A stretch of 64,000 nucleotides of DNA. It comes from Phycisphaerales bacterium (GTDB taxonomy: Bacteria > Planctomycetota > UBA1135 > UBA2386). Location: positions 24,713 through 88,712 of the forward strand of contig JADCJE010000137.1 in NCBI GenBank assembly GCA_020247305.1, in the 5' to 3' direction. Shown piece after piece: positions 1 through 7,481 of the stretch. A program made the translations under genes and the position numbers. A model generated the notes under the pieces. That model saw only the letters and a list, made by a program, of their open reading frames with translations, ran no database searches and had not been told where the DNA came from. Numbering within the stretch: position 1 is the first letter of the stretch; every line of letters begins with the position of its first letter.

Positions 1-1
1 G

Positions 2-148
2 AAGCGCGGCGAGGTCGCGCTCGCGGCCGGGCTGCACGCGATCGAGGTCGTCTGGTTCAACGCCAGCGGCGGCGCGACGCTCGACCTGCAGTGGGCGGCG
101 CCGGGCGCCCCGTTCGCGCCGTTCGACGCCGCCTGCCTGCGCCACTGA
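2..148 (+). CDS. C-terminal end of a PA14-like domain protein (partial)
   Basis: The reading frame open from the left edge ends at TGA 146-148 and encodes the last 48 residues of a larger protein. The peptide contains GLHAIEVVWFNASGG, then LDLQWAAPG and a PFDA tail. This is the pattern of the last strands of a PA14 carbohydrate-binding domain (glycine-leucine-histidine turn, aromatic strand, then L-x-W-x-x-P-G). Such domains are common at the ends of secreted planctomycete proteins and cytochrome-like proteins. The rest of the gene lies outside the window, so the function of the whole protein cannot be told. Confidence 0.6.
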   Translation, partial: KRGEVALAAGLHAIEVVWFNASGGATLDLQWAAPGAPFAPFDAACLRH

Positions 149-177
149 GGTCGGCCGCGGCAGGCGCCAGGGGCCGT

Positions 178-239
178 CGTCACGGAACGCGCGCCGATCC
201 GGCGCGTGGCTTGGCGGCGTGGCCCTTCGTCGCCCAGAC
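178..239. repeat. Shortened copy of a dispersed palindromic repeat
   Basis: The stretch starting CGTCACGGAACGCG and running to GCGCGTGG (178-209) matches the left end of the 168-bp repeat at 58378-58545. It is followed directly by GGCGGCGTGGCCC...CAGAC (213-239), which matches the right end of that repeat. The central 100 or so bases, including the central hairpin, are missing. The copy sits just beyond the stop codon of the minus-strand CDF gene. It is most simply read as an internally deleted copy of the same element. Confidence 0.5.
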
Positions 240-253
240 GCCCCGGCGCCGGG

Positions 254-1264
254 TCAGCCCAGCGGGCCGTGCGACGCCGGATCCGGCGCGACCGCCTCTT
301 CGACGGTCAGCGGCTTGCGGCCGGCGAACGGCTGCGCGCGCACCGAGCAGGCGTCGAGGTCGCAGGTCGCGCACCACATGCGCTCGCACGGGTCGGTGTG
401 GAAGTCGATGTCGCCTTCGCCCTCGAACTCGGCGAGCACGCGCGCGGCCAGCGCCTCGGCGGCGTCGTGCGCGCGCTGCACCGACCAGAACTCGGGCACG
501 ACGAGGTGCGCGCTGATGTGGTGGAACGGGCCCGAGCGCAGCGCGCGCAGCTGGTGGATGCGGATGAGCCCGCCGTGGACGTGCGGCTGCAGCATCGCCA
601 CGAGCTTGCCGACGAACGCCGGATCTTCCTCGTCCAGCAGCGCGCCGACGGCTCGCCGAACCAGCCGCCAGCCGGTGCGCACGAGCATCAGGCCCATGGC
701 GAGGGCGACCGCCGGATCGAGCCACCACACGCCGGTGAACTTGACCGCCAACAGGCCGCCGACGACACCGGCGCTGGTGACGAAGTCGGACAGCACGTGG
801 TGGCCGTCGGCCTCGATCGCGGCCGAGTGGTGCGCGCGGCCGTAGCGGATCAGGTAGAGACCGAGCGCGCCGTTGGCGAGGCCGGCGCCGACGGTCAGCA
901 GCAGGCCGACGTCGAGTTGCTGCGGCTGCGTCCGGTCGATCAGCGCATCGGTCGCCTGCCACAGGATCGCGAGCGCGGCGGCGACGACGAGTCCGCCTTC
1001 GAACGCGGCGGAGAAGTACTCCATCTTGCCGTGGCCGAACGGATGCTCGCGGTCCGCCGGCTGGCCCGCCCAAGCCAGCACGCGGAACGCAAACGCGGCG
1101 GCGACGACGTTGACGATCGACTCCGCGGCGTCGCTGAAGATCGCCTGCGAGCCGGTCAGCACCCACGCGTACGACTTGACGGCCAGCAGGACGACCGCGA
1201 CCGCGAGCGAGAGCGCGGCGACGCGGGTGTGGGTCACGACGGGCGTCGGGTCGGCATGGGGCAC
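254..1264 (-). CDS. Cation diffusion facilitator (CDF) family metal exporter
   Basis: This 336-residue protein is a proton-coupled divalent metal exporter of the CDF family, acting in the cytoplasmic membrane. Hydrophobic segments fill residues 15-210. The TM2 metal motif reads SDAAES around D45, followed by HPFGHGKMEY near 74-83, which is typical of CDF proteins. The second membrane site is visible as ADGHHVLSDF with the HxxxD pair. A cytoplasmic C-terminal domain follows, ending in a Cys cluster (CERMWCATCDLDAC), a feature of one CDF subgroup. The metal cannot be told from the sequence (Zn, Fe, Co and Mn are all possible). It is monocistronic, with no metal regulator beside it. Confidence 0.9.
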   Translation of the reverse strand: MPHADPTPVVTHTRVAALSLAVAVVLLAVKSYAWVLTGSQAIFSDAAESIVNVVAAAFAFRVLAWAGQPADREHPFGHGKMEYFSAAFEGGLVVAAALAILWQATDALIDRTQPQQLDVGLLLTVGAGLANGALGLYLIRYGRAHHSAAIEADGHHVLSDFVTSAGVVGGLLAVKFTGVWWLDPAVALAMGLMLVRTGWRLVRRAVGALLDEEDPAFVGKLVAMLQPHVHGGLIRIHQLRALRSGPFHHISAHLVVPEFWSVQRAHDAAEALAARVLAEFEGEGDIDFHTDPCERMWCATCDLDACSVRAQPFAGRKPLTVEEAVAPDPASHGPLG

Positions 1265-1322
1265 GCCGCCATCATGCCGACGGCGGCCGCAGCGCGCACG
1301 CCCGGCCGCCGCGGCGCCGGCG

Positions 1323-4091
1323 TCAGCGGCCGGCGGTCCCCAGCACGGCGTTGAGCAGGAACAGGTTGAGGCCGTCGGCGAAGCCGCGCACGTTCGGGTC
1401 CTCGGCGAAGGCGACGACGTGGCCGCGGCCGTGCGGCTGGTGCACCAGCCACGCCTTGCGCGGCAACTGCTTGCGGCTCTCCTGCCACACGAAGCCCGCC
1501 TGCACCAGCCGCTCGGGCGCCTCGTAGATCGCCACGTTGGCGCCGCGGTCGAGCTTCAGCGGCGTGAAGATGTGCGAGCTGTCGTGCACGACCGACGCCG
1601 CGCCGTCGTAGCCGAAACCGAGCCAGTGCTCGCGGTCGACGGCGACGGCGAGGATCGCGCCCGGCGTGTTCGGCGGCGGCTCCTTGTCGGGGCGGATCGC
1701 GGCGTCGTAGTCGAACGGTTTGTCGGCGGCGGCCGGCTTGTCGGCGGGCTTTTCCGCGGGCTTGTCGTTCGGCTTGTCCGCCGGCTTCGCGGCGTCCGCG
1801 TCGCCCGGCGCGTCGGCGTCCTTCGCCGCGGCCTCGCCCTTCGGTTTCTGCCGCGGCTCGGCCTCGCTCGCCAGCAACGCGACGTCCTTCTCCATCAGCC
1901 AGCGCGACGCCGAGCCGAGCGCGACCAGCACGCCGCCGCGCTGCACGAAGTCCTTGATGGCGGCAGCGCCGCCGCTGCCGAGGCCCTGCTGGTAGCCGCT
2001 GCCCTCCGGCATCACCAGCACGGTGAAGCGCTCCAGTTCGGCGCGGCCGACGTCGTGCGTGCGGATCGGCGACACCGGCACGCCGTAGCGCTGCTCCAGC
2101 AGGTGACGCACCCAACCGGTCGAGTTGGCGTTGGTCGGGCGATCCCACAGCAGCGCGACGCGCGGCACCTTGGGCGCGTGGCCTTCGTTGCTGCCGAAGT
2201 TGGGGCCGTCGTCGACCCATGACGCGTCGGCGCAGGCCGGCGTGACGCCGTGCGCCGCGGCGAGGTCGCGCACGCGGGCGTGCAGGTCGGCGGGCTGGTC
2301 GTGCACCTTCACCACGAACGAACCGGCCGGGTAGCGCACGCCGTCGTGCGTGAACGGATCGTCGAGGATGCGCGCCTTGACGCCATGGCGCAGCAGCTCG
2401 GCGAGCAGCGCGGCGGCGCCGTTCTGCCCCCACGCCACGACGTAGGCGACCTTCGGCGGCTCGGCGCGCAGCGTCGGCGCGCCGCTGGTCGCCGCACCGG
2501 CGGCCACCGCGGCGAGCCCGGCGGGCGCTGGCGCGCCGGCGCGCCAGCACTCGACGCCGAACAGCAGCGGCAGCGCCCACGCCGTCAGGTCGTAGAACTC
2601 GGTGTCGCGGCGCTTCTGCTCGCGGCGCACCTGCTCGGCCAGGAACGCGTCGTCGAGCCGCGCGTGCGGCTCGAGCAGCACCGTCGCCAGCGTGCTGGCC
2701 GGCTGCGCCGCCGACACCACGAACGTGCCGGCCGGGAACTCGCGCGCCGCCGGCTCGCCGCCGGCGAGCGGCGTGGCCGCCGCGCACGACCACGGCGCCG
2801 TCGTGCGCGCGACCTCGATGCCCTGCTCGGCGAGCAGGTTCATCAGCCGCGCGAGCCGCGTGCGGTCGCCGACCGGCGGGAACACCCAGGCCTTGGTCGC
2901 GCCATCGCCGCGCGCGACGCCGGCGCGTCGGTGCGCGAGGAAGGCCCGCAGCGCGTCCTTGGCGCCGCCGGCCAGCGTCTCGACCGTCGCCAGCGAGGCG
3001 ACGAAGTGGCGGCGGATGCAGTCGCGGTAGTGCAGCAGTTTCTCGTCCTTGCGGCGGAACACGAGGCCGCGCGAACTCGCCATCTCGTAGGTCATGCCGA
3101 CGCTGCCGTGGAACGTCGGCCAGCCTTCGCCGTAGCCGGGATAGAAGCTGTCGAACGACTCGCGCGTGAAGTAGTCGAAGCCGAAGCGGTCGAACCAGCG
3201 CGCGTTGTTGCGCCCGTACCGGTCGAGCCACTGCCGCTGCGTCGCCGTGATCTCGTCGTGCAGCGGCGCCGCCGGCGGCGCGAAGTAGTACGTCGAGTTG
3301 CCGCCCATCTCGTGCAGGTCGGCGTACACCAGCGGCCACCACTGCTGGAAGGCGCGCACGCGCGCGCGCGTCTCCGGCTGCGTCAGCGCGAACCAGTCGC
3401 GGTTCATGTCGAACAGCGCGTGGTTGGGCCGGCCGCCGGGCCACGGCTGGCTGTGCTCGGCGCCGACCGGTGTCGCGTCGGCCCAGCGGCCGCGCGCGGC
3501 GCGCGTGCCGTGCACGAAGCGGTCGCGGCCGTCGGGGTTCTGCAGCGGGTCGACCAGCACGATGCACTCGCGCAGCACGGCGTCGGCGACCGCTTCGCCG
3601 CGCGCGGCGAGCAGGTGGTGCAGCACGAACAGCGCCGCGTCGGTGCCCGACGGCTCGTCGCCGTGCACGCCGTTGGCGAGCATCGCCACCGCCGGCAGAT
3701 CGGCGATCAGCCGGTCGGCTTCGGCGTCGGCGAGGCCGCGCGGATCGGCCAGCCGCTGCATGCCCGCCTGGACGGCGTCGAGCCGCCGCAGGTTCGCCGG
3801 CGAGCCGACCACGGCGTAGTACAGCGTGCGGCCTTCGAGGCTGCTGCCGTAGGGCACGAGGCGCAGCCGGTCGGGCGCTGCGGCGGCGAGCGCCTGCAGG
3901 TACCGCTCGATGTCGGCGTGCAGGGTGACTTCGTCGCCCCAGGAGAAGCCGAAGAAGCGATCTGGCGTCGGGATCGCGGGGTCGTAGACGACGTCAGGCA
4001 GCAGCGGCCCGGCGGCCGGCGCGAATCCGGGATCGGGAACCTGGGCGATCGCTGTGGCGACGACCGCCATGACGGCAAGCACGGTGCGCAT
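1323..4091 (-). CDS. Secreted M14 family zinc carboxypeptidase-like protein
   Basis: This is a 922-residue secreted peptidase. The start at 4091 gives a clean signal peptide (MRTVLAVMAVVATAIAQ); the frame stays open further upstream but that part looks non-coding. The M14 zinc ligands are visible as HGDE (H143, E146) and H260 in DLHEMGG. NPDGRD and DMNRDWF form the substrate-carboxylate region, and the catalytic glutamate is probably in GMTYEMAS. The C-terminal 350 residues form a separate amidotransferase-like or jelly-roll region. They are interrupted by a low-complexity linker rich in Lys-Pro-Ala-Asp (about residues 760-810). A TACTGT box lies nine bases upstream of the ATG and may be a -10 element of a short-leader promoter. 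The substrate is unknown; large M14 proteins of this type are usually extracellular peptide scavengers. Confidence 0.85.
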   Translation of the reverse strand: MRTVLAVMAVVATAIAQVPDPGFAPAAGPLLPDVVYDPAIPTPDRFFGFSWGDEVTLHADIERYLQALAAAAPDRLRLVPYGSSLEGRTLYYAVVGSPANLRRLDAVQAGMQRLADPRGLADAEADRLIADLPAVAMLANGVHGDEPSGTDAALFVLHHLLAARGEAVADAVLRECIVLVDPLQNPDGRDRFVHGTRAARGRWADATPVGAEHSQPWPGGRPNHALFDMNRDWFALTQPETRARVRAFQQWWPLVYADLHEMGGNSTYYFAPPAAPLHDEITATQRQWLDRYGRNNARWFDRFGFDYFTRESFDSFYPGYGEGWPTFHGSVGMTYEMASSRGLVFRRKDEKLLHYRDCIRRHFVASLATVETLAGGAKDALRAFLAHRRAGVARGDGATKAWVFPPVGDRTRLARLMNLLAEQGIEVARTTAPWSCAAATPLAGGEPAAREFPAGTFVVSAAQPASTLATVLLEPHARLDDAFLAEQVRREQKRRDTEFYDLTAWALPLLFGVECWRAGAPAPAGLAAVAAGAATSGAPTLRAEPPKVAYVVAWGQNGAAALLAELLRHGVKARILDDPFTHDGVRYPAGSFVVKVHDQPADLHARVRDLAAAHGVTPACADASWVDDGPNFGSNEGHAPKVPRVALLWDRPTNANSTGWVRHLLEQRYGVPVSPIRTHDVGRAELERFTVLVMPEGSGYQQGLGSGGAAAIKDFVQRGGVLVALGSASRWLMEKDVALLASEAEPRQKPKGEAAAKDADAPGDADAAKPADKPNDKPAEKPADKPAAADKPFDYDAAIRPDKEPPPNTPGAILAVAVDREHWLGFGYDGAASVVHDSSHIFTPLKLDRGANVAIYEAPERLVQAGFVWQESRKQLPRKAWLVHQPHGRGHVVAFAEDPNVRGFADGLNLFLLNAVLGTAGR

Positions 4092-4230
4092 GGCGGCGAC
4101 AGTACGTGCCGGTTCCGGCACGGGCGAGCACGCGCCGCGCAGGCGGCCTGCAAACGGCAACGGGGCTGGCGACGCCTGCGCGCCGCCCGCCCCGTCGCTT
4201 GGTCGCGCCGCGCGGGCGCGCCCTACGGCC

Positions 4231-6231
4231 TCACTGGCCGACCAGCAGCACCGCCGCGTCGGACAGGCCGAAGCCGAACGCATTCAGCGTCGGATCCAGG
4301 CTCAGCGCCTGCGTGAAGAACTGCGAGCCGACCAGGGCCGGCGTCGACGGCACGCCGAAGGCGAGGCTCGCGCTCGTGCCCGCACCGGCCAGCGTCAGCG
4401 TGGCCTCGAAGGAGACGCGCAGCGGGCAGCCGGGCATGCCGATCAGGGCGAGGTCCACCGGCAACGGACCGATGCCGGACACCGTGCGGCTGACGCCGAC
4501 CGCCAGCACGCCGATGCCGAACGGCAGCTTGTCGACGCTGATCGTCGCCGCGCCGCCGAGCGTCGGCTGCGTCGTCGCGACGTTGCCGGGCACGCCGAGC
4601 GTGCCGACGCAGCCGGCGCCGATGTAGCCGTAGCCGGCGGCGCCATTGCTCTGGGTCGTGCCGTAGTAGAAGGCGCCGTTCCACACGCGCGGCGAGAACT
4701 GCGTCGACGTCGCCGCTGGGCCGAACGTCGGCGTCAGCTGCACGAGGCCGGTCGTGATCGTCAGGTCGGCGTTGCCGTACGTCGTCGGGGCGCCGAGGTT
4801 GGAGTAGTACGGCGAGCCGCCGATCATCTCGACGACGATGCCGTTCAGGCCGGCCGCCAGGTGCACCGGCGACGCCAGCGGCGCGAAGGTGCGCTGGCCG
4901 AGGCCGCGCGACGTGCCGACCGACGTGCCGACGAGGCGCCACTGCGTCGCGTCGACGACCGCTCCGACGTAGGTCCCCGCCTTCTGCCAGACGTTGATCG
5001 TCACCGGACTGCCGACGACGACGCTGCTGTGCACGTGCATGCCGCAGATCGTCACGCCATTCGGGTTCAGCACGTTGACGTCCATGAAGCTCGCGCCGCC
5101 CGCCGCGGTCGCGTTGATGAACGTGCCGCCCGTGAACACCGTCTCCAGCGTGCTGGCCACCGCGATGCGCTTGCTCAGCGTGATGATCGGCTGGCAGGCG
5201 CGCTGCGCGCGCAGCGTCACGTTCACCTCGCCGCAACCGCTCGGGTAGACGAAGGTCGGGTTCTGCGCCGTCGAGTCGGTGAGGCCGTCGCCGTCGAGGT
5301 CCCAGTCCCACGCGGTCGGCGCCGGCGACGACGTGTCGGTGAACTGCACGGTCAGGGGCGCGATCAGCTGGTTGGTGAACGACGGCACCACGACGTCGGT
5401 CTGCACGTACGCGGCCTTGGTCGCGGTGTAGGCGCCGAGGCTGTCGATGATCGTCAGCGAGACGGTGTAGTTGCCGCAGTTGACGTACGTGAAGCTCGGG
5501 TTGGGCAGCGTCGAGTCGACGACGCCGTCGCCGTCGAAGTCCCAGGCGTAGGCGACGATGCCGCCGGGGTTGGCCGAAGCCGCGAACGACGTGAACGTCG
5601 TCGTCAGCGGCGAGACGCCGCGGATCGGCGCGCCGGCGAAGTCGACGAAGGTCGCGCCGCTGACGTAGTACAGCGCGACGTTCGGGTGGCGCAGGTTGCC
5701 GAGGCCCGTGGCGCCGAAGGGGCTCGCGACCGTCGACGTGCGCACGCGCGCCGACACCATGTTCAGCGTGCCCTGCGCGTTGCTGTACGCGCTCGGCAGC
5801 GGCGGGGTCTGCGTCGTCGGGTTGGTGTAGACCGGGTTGGCGCCGACGTGGTGCAGGGCCACGCCGTAGTTGCCCGGCGCGAGGTAGAACGGCGTCGGCA
5901 GCGTCCAGGTCGTGCGACCGCCGGTGTGCGTGCGCGTCGCAGTCGCGACGTTGGTCCAGGCCGCGGCGTTCAGCTCGTTGCCGACGAGCGTGCCGCCGAC
6001 GTTGGTGATCCACACGCCGAGCGTGCCGTTGGTGCCCGAGTTCGTGTTGATGTTGGTGTCGATGCGCTGGATCGTCAGGCCGGCCGGGTCGGTGACCGCG
6101 AGGTCGAACAGAGCCGTGGCGGCGGCGGGACCAGGGTTCGAGATCGTCAGGCCGCCGACGAAGGTCGACTGCAGCGGGGACTGTGCGGCGAGGCCCGCCG
6201 CGAGCAGGAAGAAGGTCGAGAGTCGGAGCAT
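4231..6231 (-). CDS. Secreted PKD-domain protein with planctomycete-type C-terminal domain
   Basis: This 666-residue secreted protein starts with a signal peptide (MLRLSTFFLLAAGLAAQ). The N-terminal third is a beta-rich domain. Two PKD-like modules follow, each with the marker AYAWDFDGDGVVDS or AWDWDLDGDGLTDS and a following FTY or FVY strand. Such modules mediate cell-surface or polysaccharide contacts. After a second beta-rich domain there is a GYGYIGAGC motif, which opens a C-terminal domain of about 110 residues ending in a hydrophobic strand. That tail recurs in secreted proteins of Planctomycetota and may be a sorting or adhesion domain. No catalytic motif is seen. The start at 6231 was chosen for its signal peptide; upstream in-frame sequence overlaps the divergent gene at 6310. 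Confidence 0.75.
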   Translation of the reverse strand: MLRLSTFFLLAAGLAAQSPLQSTFVGGLTISNPGPAAATALFDLAVTDPAGLTIQRIDTNINTNSGTNGTLGVWITNVGGTLVGNELNAAAWTNVATATRTHTGGRTTWTLPTPFYLAPGNYGVALHHVGANPVYTNPTTQTPPLPSAYSNAQGTLNMVSARVRTSTVASPFGATGLGNLRHPNVALYYVSGATFVDFAGAPIRGVSPLTTTFTSFAASANPGGIVAYAWDFDGDGVVDSTLPNPSFTYVNCGNYTVSLTIIDSLGAYTATKAAYVQTDVVVPSFTNQLIAPLTVQFTDTSSPAPTAWDWDLDGDGLTDSTAQNPTFVYPSGCGEVNVTLRAQRACQPIITLSKRIAVASTLETVFTGGTFINATAAGGASFMDVNVLNPNGVTICGMHVHSSVVVGSPVTINVWQKAGTYVGAVVDATQWRLVGTSVGTSRGLGQRTFAPLASPVHLAAGLNGIVVEMIGGSPYYSNLGAPTTYGNADLTITTGLVQLTPTFGPAATSTQFSPRVWNGAFYYGTTQSNGAAGYGYIGAGCVGTLGVPGNVATTQPTLGGAATISVDKLPFGIGVLAVGVSRTVSGIGPLPVDLALIGMPGCPLRVSFEATLTLAGAGTSASLAFGVPSTPALVGSQFFTQALSLDPTLNAFGFGLSDAAVLLVGQ

Positions 6232-6309
6232 GGGTTGGGGATGGAGTTGCGGGCTCGGCACTATGCTTCGGCGCAGCGCCGCTTTCGCCCCCCCCACCTG
6301 ACCGCCCTG

Positions 6310-7290
6310 ATGGCCGCTCGCCTGCAGTCCCGCGTGCCCGCCGCCGACGCCGGGCTCTGTCTGTTGGACTGGCTGGCGCGTCGCTTCGCCTACTTCGACG
6401 CCGACCGTTGGCGCGCGGCAATCGCGAGCGGCACGGTGCAGCGCAACGGCGCCGTCGCCGCGACCGGCGACGAGATCGCGGCCGGCGACCTCGTGGCCTA
6501 CACCCCGCGCGCGGACGCGGCTGCCGAACCGGACGTTCCCGTGCTGCACGCCGACGACGACCTCGTCGTCGTCGACAAGCCGGCTGGCATGGTCGTGCAG
6601 CACGCGAGCGGCGCGCCGATGCGCACCTTCCTCGCACGCCTCGCCCAGCGCCACCCGCCGACCGGCGGGGCCCGACGGCTGGAGTCGATCCATCGCCTCG
6701 ACCGCGACACCAGCGGTGTCCTGCTCGTCGGGCGCTCGCCGGCAGGCTTGCGGGCATGGAGCGACCACTTCGCCAGCGGAGCCATTGCGAAGGAGTACCT
6801 CGCCATCGTCGCCGGCGAACCGGCGGCGGACGCCTACGCGCTGGCCGCGCCGATCGGCCCAGCCCCGCACGCCGCCGTGCGCAGCCGGCAGGCGGTCCTG
6901 CCGCCCGGCGCCCAGGGCGCGCGCACGGCGCGCACGGACGTCGTCGTCGTCGCGCGCTGGCCAGGCCACGCGCTGTTGCGCCTGCGACCACACACCGGCC
7001 GCACACACCAACTGCGCGTCCATCTCGCCGACGCCGGGTGGCCGATCGTGCACGACCCCCTCTACGGCCAGAGCGACGCGAGCTACCTGCGCTGGGTCGC
7101 CGACCGGAAGGCCGCCGATCCGAACGGCGAGAACCCCGCGCCGACACGGCACTTGCTGCACGCAGCCAAGGTTGCGCTCAAAGCGAGCGGGCCCGCACCC
7201 GAACGGTCGTGGACCGCCCCGCTGCCGGCCGATTTCACCGCGCTGCTTGCCGCATCTGGCGCGCCGCAATGCGCCAACCTGCCGCTGTGA
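6310..7290 (+). CDS. RluA-family pseudouridine synthase
   Basis: This 326-residue protein isomerises uridine to pseudouridine in rRNA or tRNA. It has an S4-like N-terminus (residues 15-65: a WR..I..G.V..NG..A pattern). The catalytic motif HRLDRDTSG carries the nucleophile D131. Downstream, the family motifs RPHTGRTHQLRVHLA and DPLYG are intact. The length fits the RluA/RluD class, but the target site cannot be assigned. It is divergent from the PKD gene with a 78-base gap holding a possible -10 box (TATGCT). The downstream 191 bases contain a separate promoter, so the gene looks monocistronic. The start is somewhat uncertain because no strong ribosome-binding site is visible. Confidence 0.9.
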   Translation: MAARLQSRVPAADAGLCLLDWLARRFAYFDADRWRAAIASGTVQRNGAVAATGDEIAAGDLVAYTPRADAAAEPDVPVLHADDDLVVVDKPAGMVVQHASGAPMRTFLARLAQRHPPTGGARRLESIHRLDRDTSGVLLVGRSPAGLRAWSDHFASGAIAKEYLAIVAGEPAADAYALAAPIGPAPHAAVRSRQAVLPPGAQGARTARTDVVVVARWPGHALLRLRPHTGRTHQLRVHLADAGWPIVHDPLYGQSDASYLRWVADRKAADPNGENPAPTRHLLHAAKVALKASGPAPERSWTAPLPADFTALLAASGAPQCANLPL

Positions 7291-7355
7291 TGGCGGCATG
7301 GCCGCGGCGCCGACGCGCGCGTCGCCTCGGAAGTTGTCCCGTTGGCGTGGGCGCG

Positions 7356-7383
7356 TTGACCAACGCCGCGTAGGCACCATAAT
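7356..7383 (+). promoter_or_regulatory. Predicted sigma70-type promoter of the M36-like protease gene
   Basis: A -35 box TTGACC (7356-7361) and a -10 box CATAAT (7378-7383) are separated by 16 bases. This is the best vegetative-type promoter in the window and stands out in GC-rich DNA. It would start transcription near 7390, leaving a leader of about 90 bases before the ATG at 7482. Confidence 0.6.
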
Positions 7384-7481
7384 CCCCCCACGCGACCCCG
7401 AGTGCCGCAACCGCTTTGGCGGCGGCAGCTCGGACACCTCACCACGGTGCACGTGTCGCGCCACCCCGAGATCCCCTGTCC

